Source: Guadua angustifolia
Lineage: Eukaryota > Streptophyta > Magnoliopsida > Poales > Poaceae
NCBI GenBank assembly: GCA_036346375.1
Contig: CM070508.1
Location: 11,216,852-11,280,851, forward strand
Direction: 5' to 3'
DNA length: 64,000 nucleotides
In this document: positions 43,810-55,427 of the stretch, one piece after another
Position numbering within the stretch: the first letter of the stretch is position 1
Layout: the number at the start of each line of letters is the position of its first letter
Position numbers and translations under genes: made by a program
Notes under the pieces: generated by a model
Told to the model about the DNA's origin: nothing
What the model saw: only the letters and a program-made list of their open reading frames with translations
The model's database searches: none

Positions 43810-45761
43810 ATGGCGGAGGACGGCGAGGAGAAGCTGCTCGCGACGGTGCAGCACATTGTGCAAACGCTGGGCAGCAGCGACACCATGACCGAGGACATCC
43901 TCAAGGTCTTCTCCAACTACGACGGCCGCCTCTCGCTCGACAAGCTCTACGCCGCGCGCGAGGCCGCCGCCGCCTCGGCTGGTGGTGTCGGTGGTGGGGA
44001 AGGAGAGCACTCGATGCCGGCGTCGCCGCCGCTGCCACCGCCGGCGGCGCCGGTGTCGGCCGCCGCGGCGAGGCCGCTCGTGACGTCGATGGAGCGGACC
44101 GTGCGCGCGTTGGACCGCCAGATCTCGCAGTTCGTGGCCATGGACAGGATGATCTGGGCGGACTCGGCCGACGTGGACGCGTTCCTGGAGGCGGTCGACG
44201 ACCTCATCGGCTTCGTGCAGGAGCTGGACGCCGCGGGCACCAACCGTGTTCTGCTCGACCGCGCTGACGAGCTGCTCAGCCGGTGCATGGCGCGACTGGA
44301 GGACGAGTTCCGTGCGCTCATCGAGCGCCCCGACGACGCGCCCCCGCGGCGCCGGGCGGGTTCGGGTCGGACGGGAGCGACGAGGAGGAGGACTACGGCG
44401 GCGGGGACGGCTACGGCGACGAGCCGATCCCGATCGCGAAGCCGGTCACGGACTACGACGTGTTGATCGACGCGCTCTCACCGGGGTCAGTCGCGAACGT
44501 GCACCAGATCGCGCGGCGGATGGTGGACGCAGGCTTCGGCCGAGAGTGCGCCGAGGCCTACGCCGCTGCGCGCCGCGGCTTCGTGGACGAGAGCGTTGCG
44601 CGCCTTGGCGTCCGCCCGCGTACCGCCGATGAGGTCCATGCATCCCCATGGGAGGAGCTCGAGTTCGACATCTCCCGCTGGATCCCCGCCTTCAACATGG
44701 TGTTCCGCATCCTGATTCCCAGCGAGCGCCGCCTCTGTGACCGCGTCTTCCATGGCCTCGCCCCATTCGGCGACCTCGCCTTCGTCGCCGCGGTGCGCAC
44801 TCAGGCACTACAGCTCATATCATTCGGCGACGCTATCTCTTCCTCCAGCCGCGCGCCGGAGCGCCTCTTCCGCGTCGTGGACATGTATGAGGCTGTGCGG
44901 GACCTCCTCCCGGACCTTGACCCCATGTTCTCCGACCCTTACTCCGCCGCACTCCGTGCGGAGGTCTCTGCGGTGTGCAACACCCTCGGCTCCTCAATCA
45001 AAGGTATATTCATGGAATTGGAAAATCTCATCCGCCGTGACCCTGCCCGAGTTGCCGCCCCTGGTGGTGGCATACACCCCATCACTCGGTATGTCATGAA
45101 CTATCTCCGTGCTGCATGTGGGTCACGGCAGACATTGGAAGAGGTGATGGAAGGTGGCTTTGGTGCCGGAGCAGCGGCTGTTGCTGCCGACCCTGACCGC
45201 CCCACCTCATCACTCGCTGTTCACATCGCATGGATAATGGATGTTTTGCACAAGAATTTGGATACAAAGTCTAAGATTTACCGAGACCCGTCACTCGCTT
45301 GCATCTTCTTGTTGAACAATGGCAAGTACATTATCCAGAAGGTAATTGACAGCGAGCTAGGTGTTTTACTCGGTGATGAGTGGATCAAGCAAATGACAAG
45401 TAGAGTGCGCCGCTGGAGCATGGATTACCAGCGGACGACATGGGGCAAGGTTATGACTCTGCTGCAGACTGGTGGTCCTGGTGTTGGTGGACTCCCAGCC
45501 AAGGCGATGCTGCAGAAACTGTGGATGTTTAATACATGCTTTGAGGAGATCTATGCGGTACAATCAGAGTGGGTGATAGCTGATGACCAGCTGCGGGTGG
45601 ATGTTAGGGCAGCAGTGGCAGATTCCCTGATGCCAGTGTATACGGGGTTGATTGCCAGGCTGAAGTCATCTCTCGAAATCGGGCGTGACTTGTACATCAA
45701 GTACACCCCAGAAGACGTCGAGGCGCGAATCCAGCACTTGTTTGAAGGAGCAGCGAAGTGA
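43810..45761 (+). CDS. EXO70: EXO70 exocyst subunit (EXO70B-like), one apparent frameshift
   Basis: Single-exon gene of about 650 codons, the usual EXO70 length. EXO70 tethers secretory vesicles to the plasma membrane in the octameric exocyst and, in the plant B clade, is linked to autophagy-related transport and immunity (family knowledge). The N-terminal part (43810-about 44345) has the helical VQHIVQTLGSSDTMTEDIL segment and an Ala/Pro linker. The rest (44346-45758) contains ISRWIPAFNMVFRILIPSER and GSSIKGIFMELENLIRRDP, then NNGKYIIQKVIDSELGVLLG, and ends with IKYTPEDVEARIQHLFEGAA. The start at 43810 has a GCGATGG context. The two parts lie in different frames, and alignment of the protein sense places the break in a run of five C at 44341-44345, where one more base would restore the frame. 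It could be a true null allele or a base-calling error. Confidence 0.9.
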
Positions 45762-46531
45762 TCAGTTTATCAGCTCCTTAAGGTGCTGCAGCTGCTGAGT
45801 TGCTATCATGAATCGTGGTGAATATCTGAGCGTCAGTAATGGTGGGTTCTTACCTCAACCTTGGGTGTGTTGTTTGCATTTTGCCCTCCCTGAAGAAATT
45901 ACGGGGTTTGACAAATGGTGTATATGAGTTTAGGCGTTTCTGATCCGTTTTCCATTATTCCTAATGCGGGAGGTAGTAATTAGTAAGTTGATTATTTTGT
46001 AACAAATTTAGGGCTTCATTTCAATCTCAACCACTCCTTTAGTTTAACCCCATCAAGTGTTTGTGTTGATTTCAATATTTATTTTAAATATGTTCATGTG
46101 CTCAAACGTTTGGGGGAAAAGTGGATATAAGTTTTGTCTGCGATGACTTTTTGGATGATCTAATTCTATGATGCCCGTAGTATCTGTTGCTGAAAATAGA
46201 TGTCTAGTCATGAAATCCATAGCGTACCTATACTTTACATTATCACTGCTAACATTTTCAATAGAAACGCAGAAGAAGAGATGAATTGTTTCGTCAGGTG
46301 AGACCGTAAAGAGGATCTTTCATTACGTACCTTTTGAAATTTCATCATTGCTAGCTTAGTAACTTATATGAAAGAAAATTAAAAGCTTCATTGTGAATAC
46401 ATTGTGCACACATTCAGTTATGTTAACTTTGGTTATGCAGTTGGTAGATTATCAATTTATCATTTAGGCTTGTCATAGACAAGTATCTGATGCAGTTACA
46501 GGCAGCCAAGGACACAACTAAGTGTTATACA
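45762..46531. other. EXO70 3' region
   Basis: AT-rich sequence with T-rich stretches, containing the probable 3' UTR. No polyadenylation site can be fixed. The target duplication of MULE-C begins at 46532, about 770 bases after the stop codon. Confidence 0.5.
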
Positions 46532-46540
46532 CTTGTCCTT
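46532..46540. repeat. Left target-site duplication of MULE-C
   Basis: CTTGTCCTT, repeated at 55419-55427; a tenth base (T) also matches. Confidence 0.85.
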
Positions 46541-46735
46541 TTTTTTAAATAATATATGTTTAATAAAAAATTACAGAAATAATATGCCAAAAAATAACAG
46601 TTTTGCACACCTATCGCATATCCAAATTGCGATAACTTTCTGTCGCAATTTCACATTGCGACAACTCTTTGTCGCAATTCCAAAATTCCAAATTGCGATA
46701 GATACTCTGTCATAAGTGTCTCTGTCGCAGGTTGG
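46541..46735 (+). repeat. MULE-C left terminal inverted repeat
   Basis: Pairs with 55205-55418. It includes four or so copies of CTGTCGCAATT or its complement AATTGCGA. Confidence 0.85.
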
Positions 46736-47323
46736 AATTGTGACTGAGTGGCAGCTTCGGAAAAAAATAATAACGGTTGCTAGAATTTTACAGTTCAAAT
46801 TAGGGATCAATAAATTTAGGAAAAAATATATTTATCGGTGATAATTCATGTAGTATTAGATAAAATTATTTGTCGTTAAATTTTTTGAGAAAAAAAATTT
46901 GTTGTTCGTCATTCTCTTTCGGTGTGCGACAAATTTCTAAATTTGACGACAAATCATAATAAAATATTAAAAATATTGAATAAAACCTGACATTGATATT
47001 ACAAAGTGCAAGACTAAGTCACAAACTGGGTTAAAATATAGGTATATGCCTTAGGGAATTTATAAAACTAGGATACAACATAGGTATATACATATCTTAG
47101 AGAATTCATAAAGCTGTGATACAATATATTCCATAGGTACATGTCTTTGGTGAAGGACTAAGTCACAAAACCATATATTCTATGGTCATGGTTGTCAGAA
47201 TAGAGTATGGTCAAAACAACGATAGTTATCTATTAGTTCCTGACGGGGTACTACGTTTGGATACCTGATAGAGCTTAATGTAATATTATCGTCATGATTT
47301 GGAGGATTCTGAGGACACAAAGT
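46736..47323. other. MULE-C left interior, non-coding
   Basis: AT-rich. Short direct repeats GGTATATGCCTT, TAGGTATATACATATCTT and TAGGTACATGTCTT occur at 47040-47160. No gene is seen. Confidence 0.35.
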
Positions 47324-48148
47324 TCATGGCCTAGGTGGCATGAAATCATCATCATCGTCATTTGTATGGTTAGGAGCTAACCATCTTTCAGTACTGGTTG
47401 AACGTTCTCTTACATTGTTTCTTGAACGGCTTGTTGTAATAGTGCTTGAACGGCGAGGTCTAGGTGGCATGAAATCGTCATCATCATTGCTATCGTCATA
47501 TGCGTACTTAGGAGCAAGGCCCTTCTATGGTTGTTGAACGTCTTCTTGAACTTGCTGCTGCAACAGTACTGGGTGGATCTCTACCGCTCCAGTTAGACCC
47601 TCTTCTGCGTCTTCTGGCGAATCAGGCATCACACCACCGCCGAAGAGTATATACATCGCCGCGAATTTTGGGATATCTTTATTCAGCAACTCTTCATCCT
47701 TCGGGAATGACTAACACACAAGACGAGCATACGAATTAGTGAATTTACGGATAACGCTAAAAAGACTAGTAGGGTGAACAAATAGAAAATAACTAATCTT
47801 AATATACTCTGCATACTGATCGGGTAGCATTAGTACCCTATAAAATCTCCTAGAGAAACCGGTAGCAGAAGGGTGGTCCGCTAGTTCGCACACCCTGGAA
47901 TACCTTTGACGCCACTATTACAAGTGCGCCTTGAGGGCGTCGGAGGTCAAAAGGTTCAGGCTAGAGGTTGTCATGTTATGCCTCAATAATGTCGGACGCC
48001 ACTCTTGTAATTTGGGTACCACTGTATTTAGGTTCTTCTTGTTGAACGGATCATCATTTCCATGTCGCGTAACCTTTAACGTGTAATGAAGAGCTACGGT
48101 GCTCATACCTAGTGTCCACGAGAATGCTCTACTAGAGAATCTAACCAT
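47324..48148 (-). pseudogene. Third ORF of MULE-C, unknown protein, broken
   Basis: The minus strand starts MVRFSSRAFSWTLGMSTVAL at 48148 and reads through LTSDALKAHL to two consecutive stops (about 47920). It then continues in the same frame with WRQRYSRVCELADHPSATGF and LMLPDQYAEYIK, and after a probable intron with FPKDEELLNKDIPKFAAMYI. It ends in an acidic tail where DDDFMPPRPRRS and DDDDFMPPRP-stop mark a tandem duplication of about 130 bp (47330-47590). I do not recognise the family. It occupies the position that the GRF-like gene holds in MULE-B. Confidence 0.55.
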
Positions 48149-48857
48149 GGTGAAGTGTGAGTGGGAACTGTGTATGTATGTCTGTGGTTTGGCCTTTTAT
48201 AGTATTCCCTGTCTACTCCTCCTACGGCTTGAGTTTTCTCCTCGGTCTCGTGATCAGGCGGATGTGACTAATCGAACTGAGAAATGAATAGGCATCGAAT
48301 TGAGAAATCAATAGGCAGTGTGTTGCCGCCTCGGCTTTTCAGGCCGATGTGACAACAGGCTGGTGGCGTATTATCCAATAGAACTAAAAAAGCTGAAAGC
48401 GGTGTGTAGAGTGTTGTCACTTTTCACTTCGAAAAGTGATGGATGTTTTAGGGTGTTTGCTTTGGCAGGATGCAGATGCAAAGCAAGTTTTACATAGGAT
48501 TTTTTTCAGATTATGCTAGTACATGTATGAAAGGGTGTTTGTGGGCTATTCATTGATAATTTGGAAATTTAAACATGTTATTTTACGGGCTGCCAAAAGG
48601 CTTAAGTGATCATGCAGTTTACACGGTTGCGATCTAGTTTTCTTTTAAGTTTGTGATTGCACCGTAGGTGATATTTTTACCATTTGTTAGGCATTATCGT
48701 AGTACATAAATGATATTGTAATATAAGATAATTTAAGAAAACAAAATATCATAGCAGAATGTTACATAATCTGAGGAAGTAAAGCACCATATTATGTTTA
48801 GTACATCATGTATGAAAGGAAAAAAAACTAACTGGGACGCCTGTGCTGTGCTACTCC
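48149..48857. other. Spacer between the third ORF and PMD gene of MULE-C
   Basis: No ORF is recognised. It contains GTGTTGCCGCC, AGGCCGATGTGACAACAGGC and GAAAAGTGATGG. It is the counterpart of the 33755-35196 stretch of MULE-B and has no 70-bp array. Confidence 0.35.
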
Positions 48858-51463
48858 TCATGTGGTCCCAGGCCTCCTACGGCGCTGCACATGCCTAGAG
48901 GGATGCATCAGCTGGTCAGGGGCCTGTCCACGAGTAATCCTAGCAGGCTGTACTGGTGCTATAGGAGTAACGAAGACGTCCTGTGACGGCTGACTCAGGC
49001 CGGGCGCATCGGCGAGCTGGGAGGGATCAAGGACCATACCCGTGGGCTGCTGGTAAGGATCTACAAAGAAGTCCAAGTCAGCGTCGTCAAGCAGAGAGAA
49101 ATAGCGGAGGTGCTTGCGCTCTGATCTGGTGCTGGATAGGCCACTGTTGACAAAGTTTTCATGTTAGTACAACACATAATATGAAGAATATAATAGATAA
49201 AAGTAGACCACATGGTGTACTTGTAGTCACGAGGATGTACGGCACGGAACGCTACCAACTAGATCCCCCGACATGTCAGGAGGGGGCTATCTACGTGCGT
49301 GATCTCCCAGCTGTGGCCTGTGGCGCGTGTCAACCCCTGTACAACTGAGGCACGTCTGTGAACCTATACGATGTCATCGTCCCTAGGCCTCCTGCAGGAC
49401 GTAAGCTAGAAGATGTGAGCGGCCCTCTGGCGTACACGCTGCAACGTCCTTCTCAGGAAGTCCATTATGACCTCGAGCCTGTCTGTCCGACCTACTCGTG
49501 CCAGCAGTGCGTCCACCTCCTCCATGACCTTCTTAGCAAAGTCGCTCTGCGCACGCATTAAAAAGCTAGTTAGTTCGTAGAATTGCAGTAACGATACATT
49601 ACATGTCATGTAAAAGAAGTACTAACTGAGTGATGAAACGCCGAGTCTAGCTGCGTGAGGTAGGTGTCCGCTATGGAGGGAATGTGCCTCAAAGGTGAGT
49701 CAACGACACGCATAACGCGAATGCGTGTGCGCGGATTGAACCACCGGATGTACTCGTCGTACATGCCAAGGTTGTAAGGGGCGTCCACCGAATGTCCGCC
49801 AACGCTTGCACCCACTGCTGAGCATGAGGGAATATACGTGCCGCACAGCTCGCGCTACCAACGAAACCCTTCCGTGTAAGCCTACATGAGAACAAGAGCA
49901 CTAACGTTAGTAGCAAGAACATCACAAAAAATAATGCAATTGGAATTGACGTAGAAGAGCACTCACGTGTGCATGCTCCGTGGGACAACCTCACCAGTAG
50001 GGATGGGAAAGACCTGACAGAGGCCGAACTACCTCATGACATGATGCACGGCGTACGTCTCGACGTAGACATCGAACACCAGGGGCACCATGTTAATCAG
50101 AAGGCGGTGTCACGATGCACTGCAGGGAGAGCCCATGAGGTGCTCGTGCACCTACCAGCTCCAGGAGGTAAGGACGCTAGATGACGCGATCATCCGTCAG
50201 CTGGTCGAACATTGCTACGTACTCGGGGTACGAAGCGTGCGACGTGATAGGCATAAAAGTCAGCTGCAAAAAAAGGAATAGTCTAAAGTTAGACAAAATT
50301 TTTTAAAATTATTGCATAATTCAAGGTAAAGGTCATTTTACTAACCAATCGGTGACACCACAATGTCCCTATGGTAGGACGGTCGACGTCATCACCGGGG
50401 GCGCCGTAGAAGCCTGCTCCATAGGGTCCCCAAATCCATCTGTGCCCAGCCAATCTGAAACCTCTCGAAAGACCAAAGCTGAAGTAGTAGAGGGCGCCCC
50501 GCGAGAATGGACCAGTCCCCCACGCGACGATAACCGTCGCAAAGACCCCGATACGTGGTAGCCAGCACAGCCAGTCCCCCACGCTAGTTGCGAGATCTCC
50601 TTGATGTCGGCGTCTGCGATCGACCTCGCGTACTAGATCATATGCTTGTCGATAGTGTCCCCGTGGGAGGAGCAAAACAAAACCCAGCCGAAGAGCCACA
50701 AGAGGTACGTCTCGAAGTGGTGACTAATAACGTACTCCCCCGCTCCATCTACCATCCTCTCGGGTTGCAGAAAATAATGGTTAGTTTCACAACTTTAAGA
50801 GATAAAAATAAAATTTAGACAAAGTTAATATCACTTACGTAGAACTGTATCAGCCACTTCTGCGTCGGACCGTGTGTAGAAGTGAAAGGTGTGTAGCCAC
50901 GCTCAGCGAGTAGCACGTCCATGAACCAAGCTAGGAGCTCTGTCCGCCACTCCAGGTGGACATCGTCAGGCACTACCGCGTCCCCGGTGCAAGGTAGGCC
51001 TAGAAGGTAGCTCACGTCCTTCAGTGTCGGCGCCATCTCACCGCACAGGAGGTGAAACGTGTGCGTCTCCAATCGCCAGCGATATACCAAAGCGCTAAGT
51101 AAGCTCCTGTGGTACAGAACCTCTTAGAGACACCACGCATATCCTGTGCATCGACGACAATCATCTCCACCATCCATGCTATAGGCAGTAACCCTGCCGC
51201 TCTCAGCCTGCAGGACAACATTGTAACAATTATTGGTTCACGCGTACAAGATATAGTAAGGAAAGTATGGGAAACGTGCACGAACCTGGGAATCCATCGC
51301 CGGTCGACGCGCCATGCTCTCACCTGGGTCCGCAAGTGAAGGGCACTAAGCTCGAATGGTGGCTCCCCGTCTGGAAGTGGCAAGGTGGCCAAGCGACTCC
51401 AATGAGTCTCGTTGATCATTGGGTCCAGCAACTCGTACTCCTTGGCATTTGCTATACCTGCAA
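48858..51463 (-). pseudogene. Plant mobile domain (PMD) gene of MULE-C, broken
   Basis: PMD pieces are found in order on the minus strand. YELLDPMINETHWSRL is at about 51430. LLSALVYRWRLETHTFHLL with GEMAPTLKDVSYLLGLPCTG follows (51100-50990), matching the LVDRWRPETHTFHF..GEMTITLQDVLYITGLP core of MULE-B. HHFETYLLWLFGWVLF is at about 50680. A region around 50550 corresponds to the helical second half. NPRTRIRVMRVVDSPL lies at about 49700. DFAKKVMEEVDALLARVGRT is at about 49500. A C-terminal YQQPTGMVLDPSQLADAPGL to HVQRRRRPGTT ends at 48858. Stops and frame changes occur between most pieces. It shows that the PMD cargo is shared with MULE-B. Confidence 0.75.
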
Positions 51464-51769
51464 TTGAATAAAACAATATTAGTACGAAATCAAATGCACA
51501 ATAAAACTGAATATAGTGATTAAAAATAGAATTTGAATACAACAAAGGGATTAGACATTAAAATCCACAAACGCTAACACCTTTGAAATCCATACATGCA
51601 TCACACATACAAATTTGAACAAAATAGAATGCAATAATAATACATCCAACATCCATACATACATTACACATCCTATGTCCATACATGCATTACATATAGG
51701 AATTTGACATATCACATTGACATGCGAGCAAACTACTTCAATTTCATATGCAAAGCCCATACAACAATG

Positions 51770-54372
51770 TTATGACCTCTGAACTGTCGGGCAATACTTG
51801 AAAGAGTATCCCGTCTCCTTACAAACTGAATATTTCTTTACACAATGCCCTCTTTCTGTAGCGTTTATGTTGCTCCTTATACGTCTTATTTGTCGTCGCC
51901 CTACGCCCTTGAGCCTGCTGACATCAGGAACCCACTGTGTATCCTTCGATCTCTGATGCTCTGCGAACAAACCGACCACTCGAAAGCCGTAAATTTCTCC
52001 GCTCCAAGTTGCTGTCACCACTTCTTTATTGAAGAATTGTGACAAGAATATACCTGGATCTATATGGATTGTTGAGCAGGCAACCATTACGTGCGAGCAC
52101 AGCTTGTGTAAGTGACGGGCTTGTTGCAGCTGCAGACACATGTTTGCCGATGTAGAATGCATTCATGAGTAACTTTAGGCTTGTTTATCCCACATTCGGC
52201 TTTCTCTTTACATAGTACCTCGAAACGAAGCTCCATCGTGCCCATCTTCAATGCTCTATGCATCTTCCCCTTTTTTTCCTTTCCCCTCCATGTACGTACA
52301 GACCACCTCTAAGTATTTCACATCAGAATTACTCATACGGACTAACGCCCTAGCATGGCGATCCACATAGTACTTTGCAACACCATAAAGAATACTCTCC
52401 ACTATAGCAACAAGAGGAAGGGGTCTCAAGCCTCGCATGACCCAACTGTAAATCTCAGCTAAGTTTGTTGTCATAATCCCATACCGGGCATCATCGGTGT
52501 CATAAAGTAATGCCCATTTATGTCTAGGCTCATGCTCTATCCATTTGGAGAAGCATTTTGTGGATCTTCCATTCCTCCGGACCAAGTGCGGAGGGTTCAT
52601 GGGTAACACTTTTAGCGCTACTAAGGCCTCCTTTGTGCTAGGCATTGGTCTCTTCGTTGCCTCCATTGTATGCCTTGATGTCAACTCGTTCAATTTCTTC
52701 CACAATGCATCAAACTTTCTTTGTTGGGTCTGGTCACACCTCTTAAAAGCTTCGTAAGGTCCTTGTTCTTGAACTGCTTGTAGAAGTTAGCACCCATGTA
52801 CCGCCTGCACTACCTACTTCGTAGATCAGGCCATGGGTGTGTTTCTTCTGCACCTTTCTGTAACTGCACAACCGCCTTCAATATGGGATGCCGATCGTGT
52901 ATAACACACACTCCAGGCCGCTGATCCACGACGCCAGCTTTTACGTTCTTTAAAAACCATAGCCAGCTTTCTATTCTCACCCTCCACGAATACGAGTGCT
53001 ACTGGAAGAACCTGATTATTGCCATCAACTCCTATGGCAGTGAATATCTGGCCTTTATACTTTCCAATCAAGAATATCTCATCCACACATAACAATGGAC
53101 ATCAATGTCTGAATGCATTGACACATGCACCGAAAGCAAAGAATGCCCACTTGAGTACCATCTTCCCAGAGAAGCGTTACGAGGGCCGCTCACAAATATC
53201 GATATAAGTTCCAGGATTTCTTCCCTTGATCACCTCAAGCATACCTAGTAGGTTCTGATATGAGTCTTCGTATGTACTAACTCTAGTTTTCAATGCCTTC
53301 TACTTCACTCTCCATGCTTTCGCATAGCTTATGGTGTACTGAAATCTCTACTCTATTGCAAGTATGATGGCACGTGACTCTAAATCCAGGTTACCCACAA
53401 TCTCCCCATACATTGCATTTGCAACAAAACCTGAAGATATGTTTCTATACGGTTGGGTAGACTCCGTCAGCACGTATGTGTGTGGGACGACTATAGAACA
53501 CTTCCAAACGGTATCCCACTTAGGCTAGTACGCATGCACACGCCATGGGCAACCCTCCATCTGGCATCTGATATCATACACCCGCTGATCTGACTTCACA
53601 ACCTTAAATGTTCTACGAAGCGACATTGCCCATACTGTCATTGCTTTATGAACCTCAAACTTATTCTTATAAATAGCACCTTACCTCACATTATTCCGAT
53701 CCGACTGCCATGAGAAGTGTTCACCCTCGTTGATCACCAATCTATCGAATTGACATGCATCCCACTCCATAGAGAAATGGTCTTCATCGTCTGCATCGTT
53801 ACTCAAATTTTGATATTTCTGGATCTTTGTCTCCATCGCTTCAACCAACAATTTAATGTTTTCTCCCTCGTCTGCCACGTCCAATAGTACCTGAACATCT
53901 AGATTTGGAACATCATCTTCCTCGCCTTTCACACCCTCATGACTCGAGCTGACATCCTGCTTACTAAGCAATCTCCGGTTCGACTGCTCTCCTCAACTTT
54001 CTTCGGTTCATCATCACCAACCTCCTCCTGTATCGTACGGTCAGCATTGGTTTTCTCAAATGCTTGAGTCAACAACACTAATGGCCAACTATTTTCAGTT
54101 GCCAATCTTACGTATGAGTTCTAGGACTTTAACCCCTTTAGTTCTACTAACTTCCAGTACGTGTAATCCCGTCTCCGAGACCCTACTCCGTGCAGCTTGA
54201 GGTCAAACAATTTATTATCCAACAAGAACATGTGGTACAACCATCTATTAACCGTGCCCCACGAAGGTTCACCAACACGTGACAGACTAGCCATGACACT
54301 TGAAAAATGACTAAGTTCTCTGTAGCGTATTTTAAATTCTACTCGTTCGTCCGTACCTGTCAAATATTTCAT
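51770..54372 (-). pseudogene. MULE-C transposase (mudrA-like), heavily broken
   Basis: The N-terminal part starts MKYLTGTDERVEFKIRYREL at 54372. An acidic linker lies at 53971-53700 (DDEDHFSMEWDACQFDRLVI). The catalytic part is at about 53095-52960 (LCVDEIFLIGKYKGQIFTAI, then GVDGNNQVLPVALVFVEGEN). The region 52705-52256 holds KWALLYDTDDARYGIMTTNL and YVDRHARALVRMSN, the counterpart of LLHDKRRARCGIMITNM in MULE-B. A SWIM-like finger with LHKLCSHVMVAC lies at about 52100, and a C-terminal knuckle-like CKETGYSFKYCP at about 51790. At least five frame changes or stops separate these parts. Confidence 0.82.
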
Positions 54373-54429
54373 GATTTTTTTAATAATCGCACGATATAAT
54401 GCTACCGCCTTTCAAGTCTTAATCTATCC

Positions 54430-54760
54430 ATACGACATCATACTCTATATCAATTCAAACAACTGCTGCAGCCTTACAAAAATTAATTTTTTGTATCACA
54501 TTGTATCTCGCGTAATTCTTGCATCTGACATACAATGTGATATGGTGACGTACTCTACATCAATTCAAACAACTGCCGCAGCCCAACAAAAATTAATTTT
54601 TCGTATCACATTGTATCTTGTGTAATTCTTGCATCTGACATACAATGTGGAACGACGACATACTCTACATCAATTCAAACAACTACCGTAGCCTTACAAA
54701 AATTAATTTTCTGTATCACATTGTATCTTACGTAATTCTTACACACATTGTATCTCTCAT
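54430..54760. repeat. Tandem repeat, 110-bp period, about 3 copies, each with a hairpin
   Basis: TACTCTACATCAATTCAAAC starts lie at 54441, 54551 and 54661. Each unit carries TCACATTGTAT and, 20-30 bases on, its complement ATACAATGTGA (lost in the third). It is located between the transposase start and the right end of MULE-C. Confidence 0.85.
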
Positions 54761-55204
54761 AATTCTTACAGTTTTCTATATCCATAGCTTTTATAACTCT
54801 ATACAACTAAATAATTAAAAACCTATACAATCGGATCACTAAATTGTCAATTTAAATAAATTATTGCCAGTCTACATAGCTAATTAACTACAACCCTAAT
54901 TAATCTTGTCCCTATATCGTCTTTCTAAATATTTATTAATTACTCTATAAACCTAATTACTTACCAATCTATTTTATTTGGTCACTAAATTCTAAATTAA
55001 AATAATGAAACAAGATTTACCTTAATACGCGACGAATCTCCTCTCCTCCCCCTCCTCCTCTTGTTCTTCCTCCCCTCCCCTCCTCTCCTCCCCCTCCTCT
55101 CCCCTCTCCTCTCTCTTTCTCCGGCACGCGCGCTCTCGGCTGTGTTCGCTCAGTCACTTGGTGGAAATGAGGTCGAAGGCCAAGCAGCGCTATTTTTACG
55201 CTCT

Positions 55205-55418
55205 ATGTCGCAATTCCAAATTGTGACAGAGAGTCTATCACAATTTGAAATTGTGACAGAGAGCTGAACCGTTAGCGACAGATCTCTGTCGGGAATTGCA
55301 ATAGAGAGATTATCGCAATTCGGAATTGCGGCATAATCTTTGTCGCAGTTTAGACGTGCGGTAGTTTTGGCATATTATTCTGTAATTTTTTATTAAACAT
55401 ATATTATTTTAAAAATTC
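55205..55418 (-). repeat. MULE-C right terminal inverted repeat
   Basis: Partner of 46541-46735, ending TAAACATATATTATTTTAAA then AATTC before the target duplication. It contains repeated CGCAATTC, AATTGTGACAGAGAG and TCTGTCG motifs. Confidence 0.85.
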
Positions 55419-55427
55419 CTTGTCCTT

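Larger units (their letters stand above)
46541..55418 (-). mobile_element. MULE-C, 8.9-kb Mutator-like element with transposase, PMD and a third gene
   Basis: Inverted ends (46541-46735 and about 55205-55418) share TTTAAATAATATATGTTTAA and AAAAATTACAGAAATAATAT-type blocks and then arrays of TTGTCGCAATT motifs. A 9-bp duplication flanks them. All genes read leftward: transposase (54372-51770), PMD (51463-48858) and a third ORF (48148-47324), each broken by stops or frame changes. The order matches MULE-B although the ends differ. A 110-bp tandem array lies upstream of the transposase. The larger number of lesions than in MULE-B suggests an older copy. Confidence 0.9.

Noticed and set aside
43308..44267. 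319-codon plus-strand frame overlapping EXO70
   Set aside because: It is in another frame over the EXO70 N-terminus and its GC-rich leader. The EXO70 frame has clear homology, this one none.
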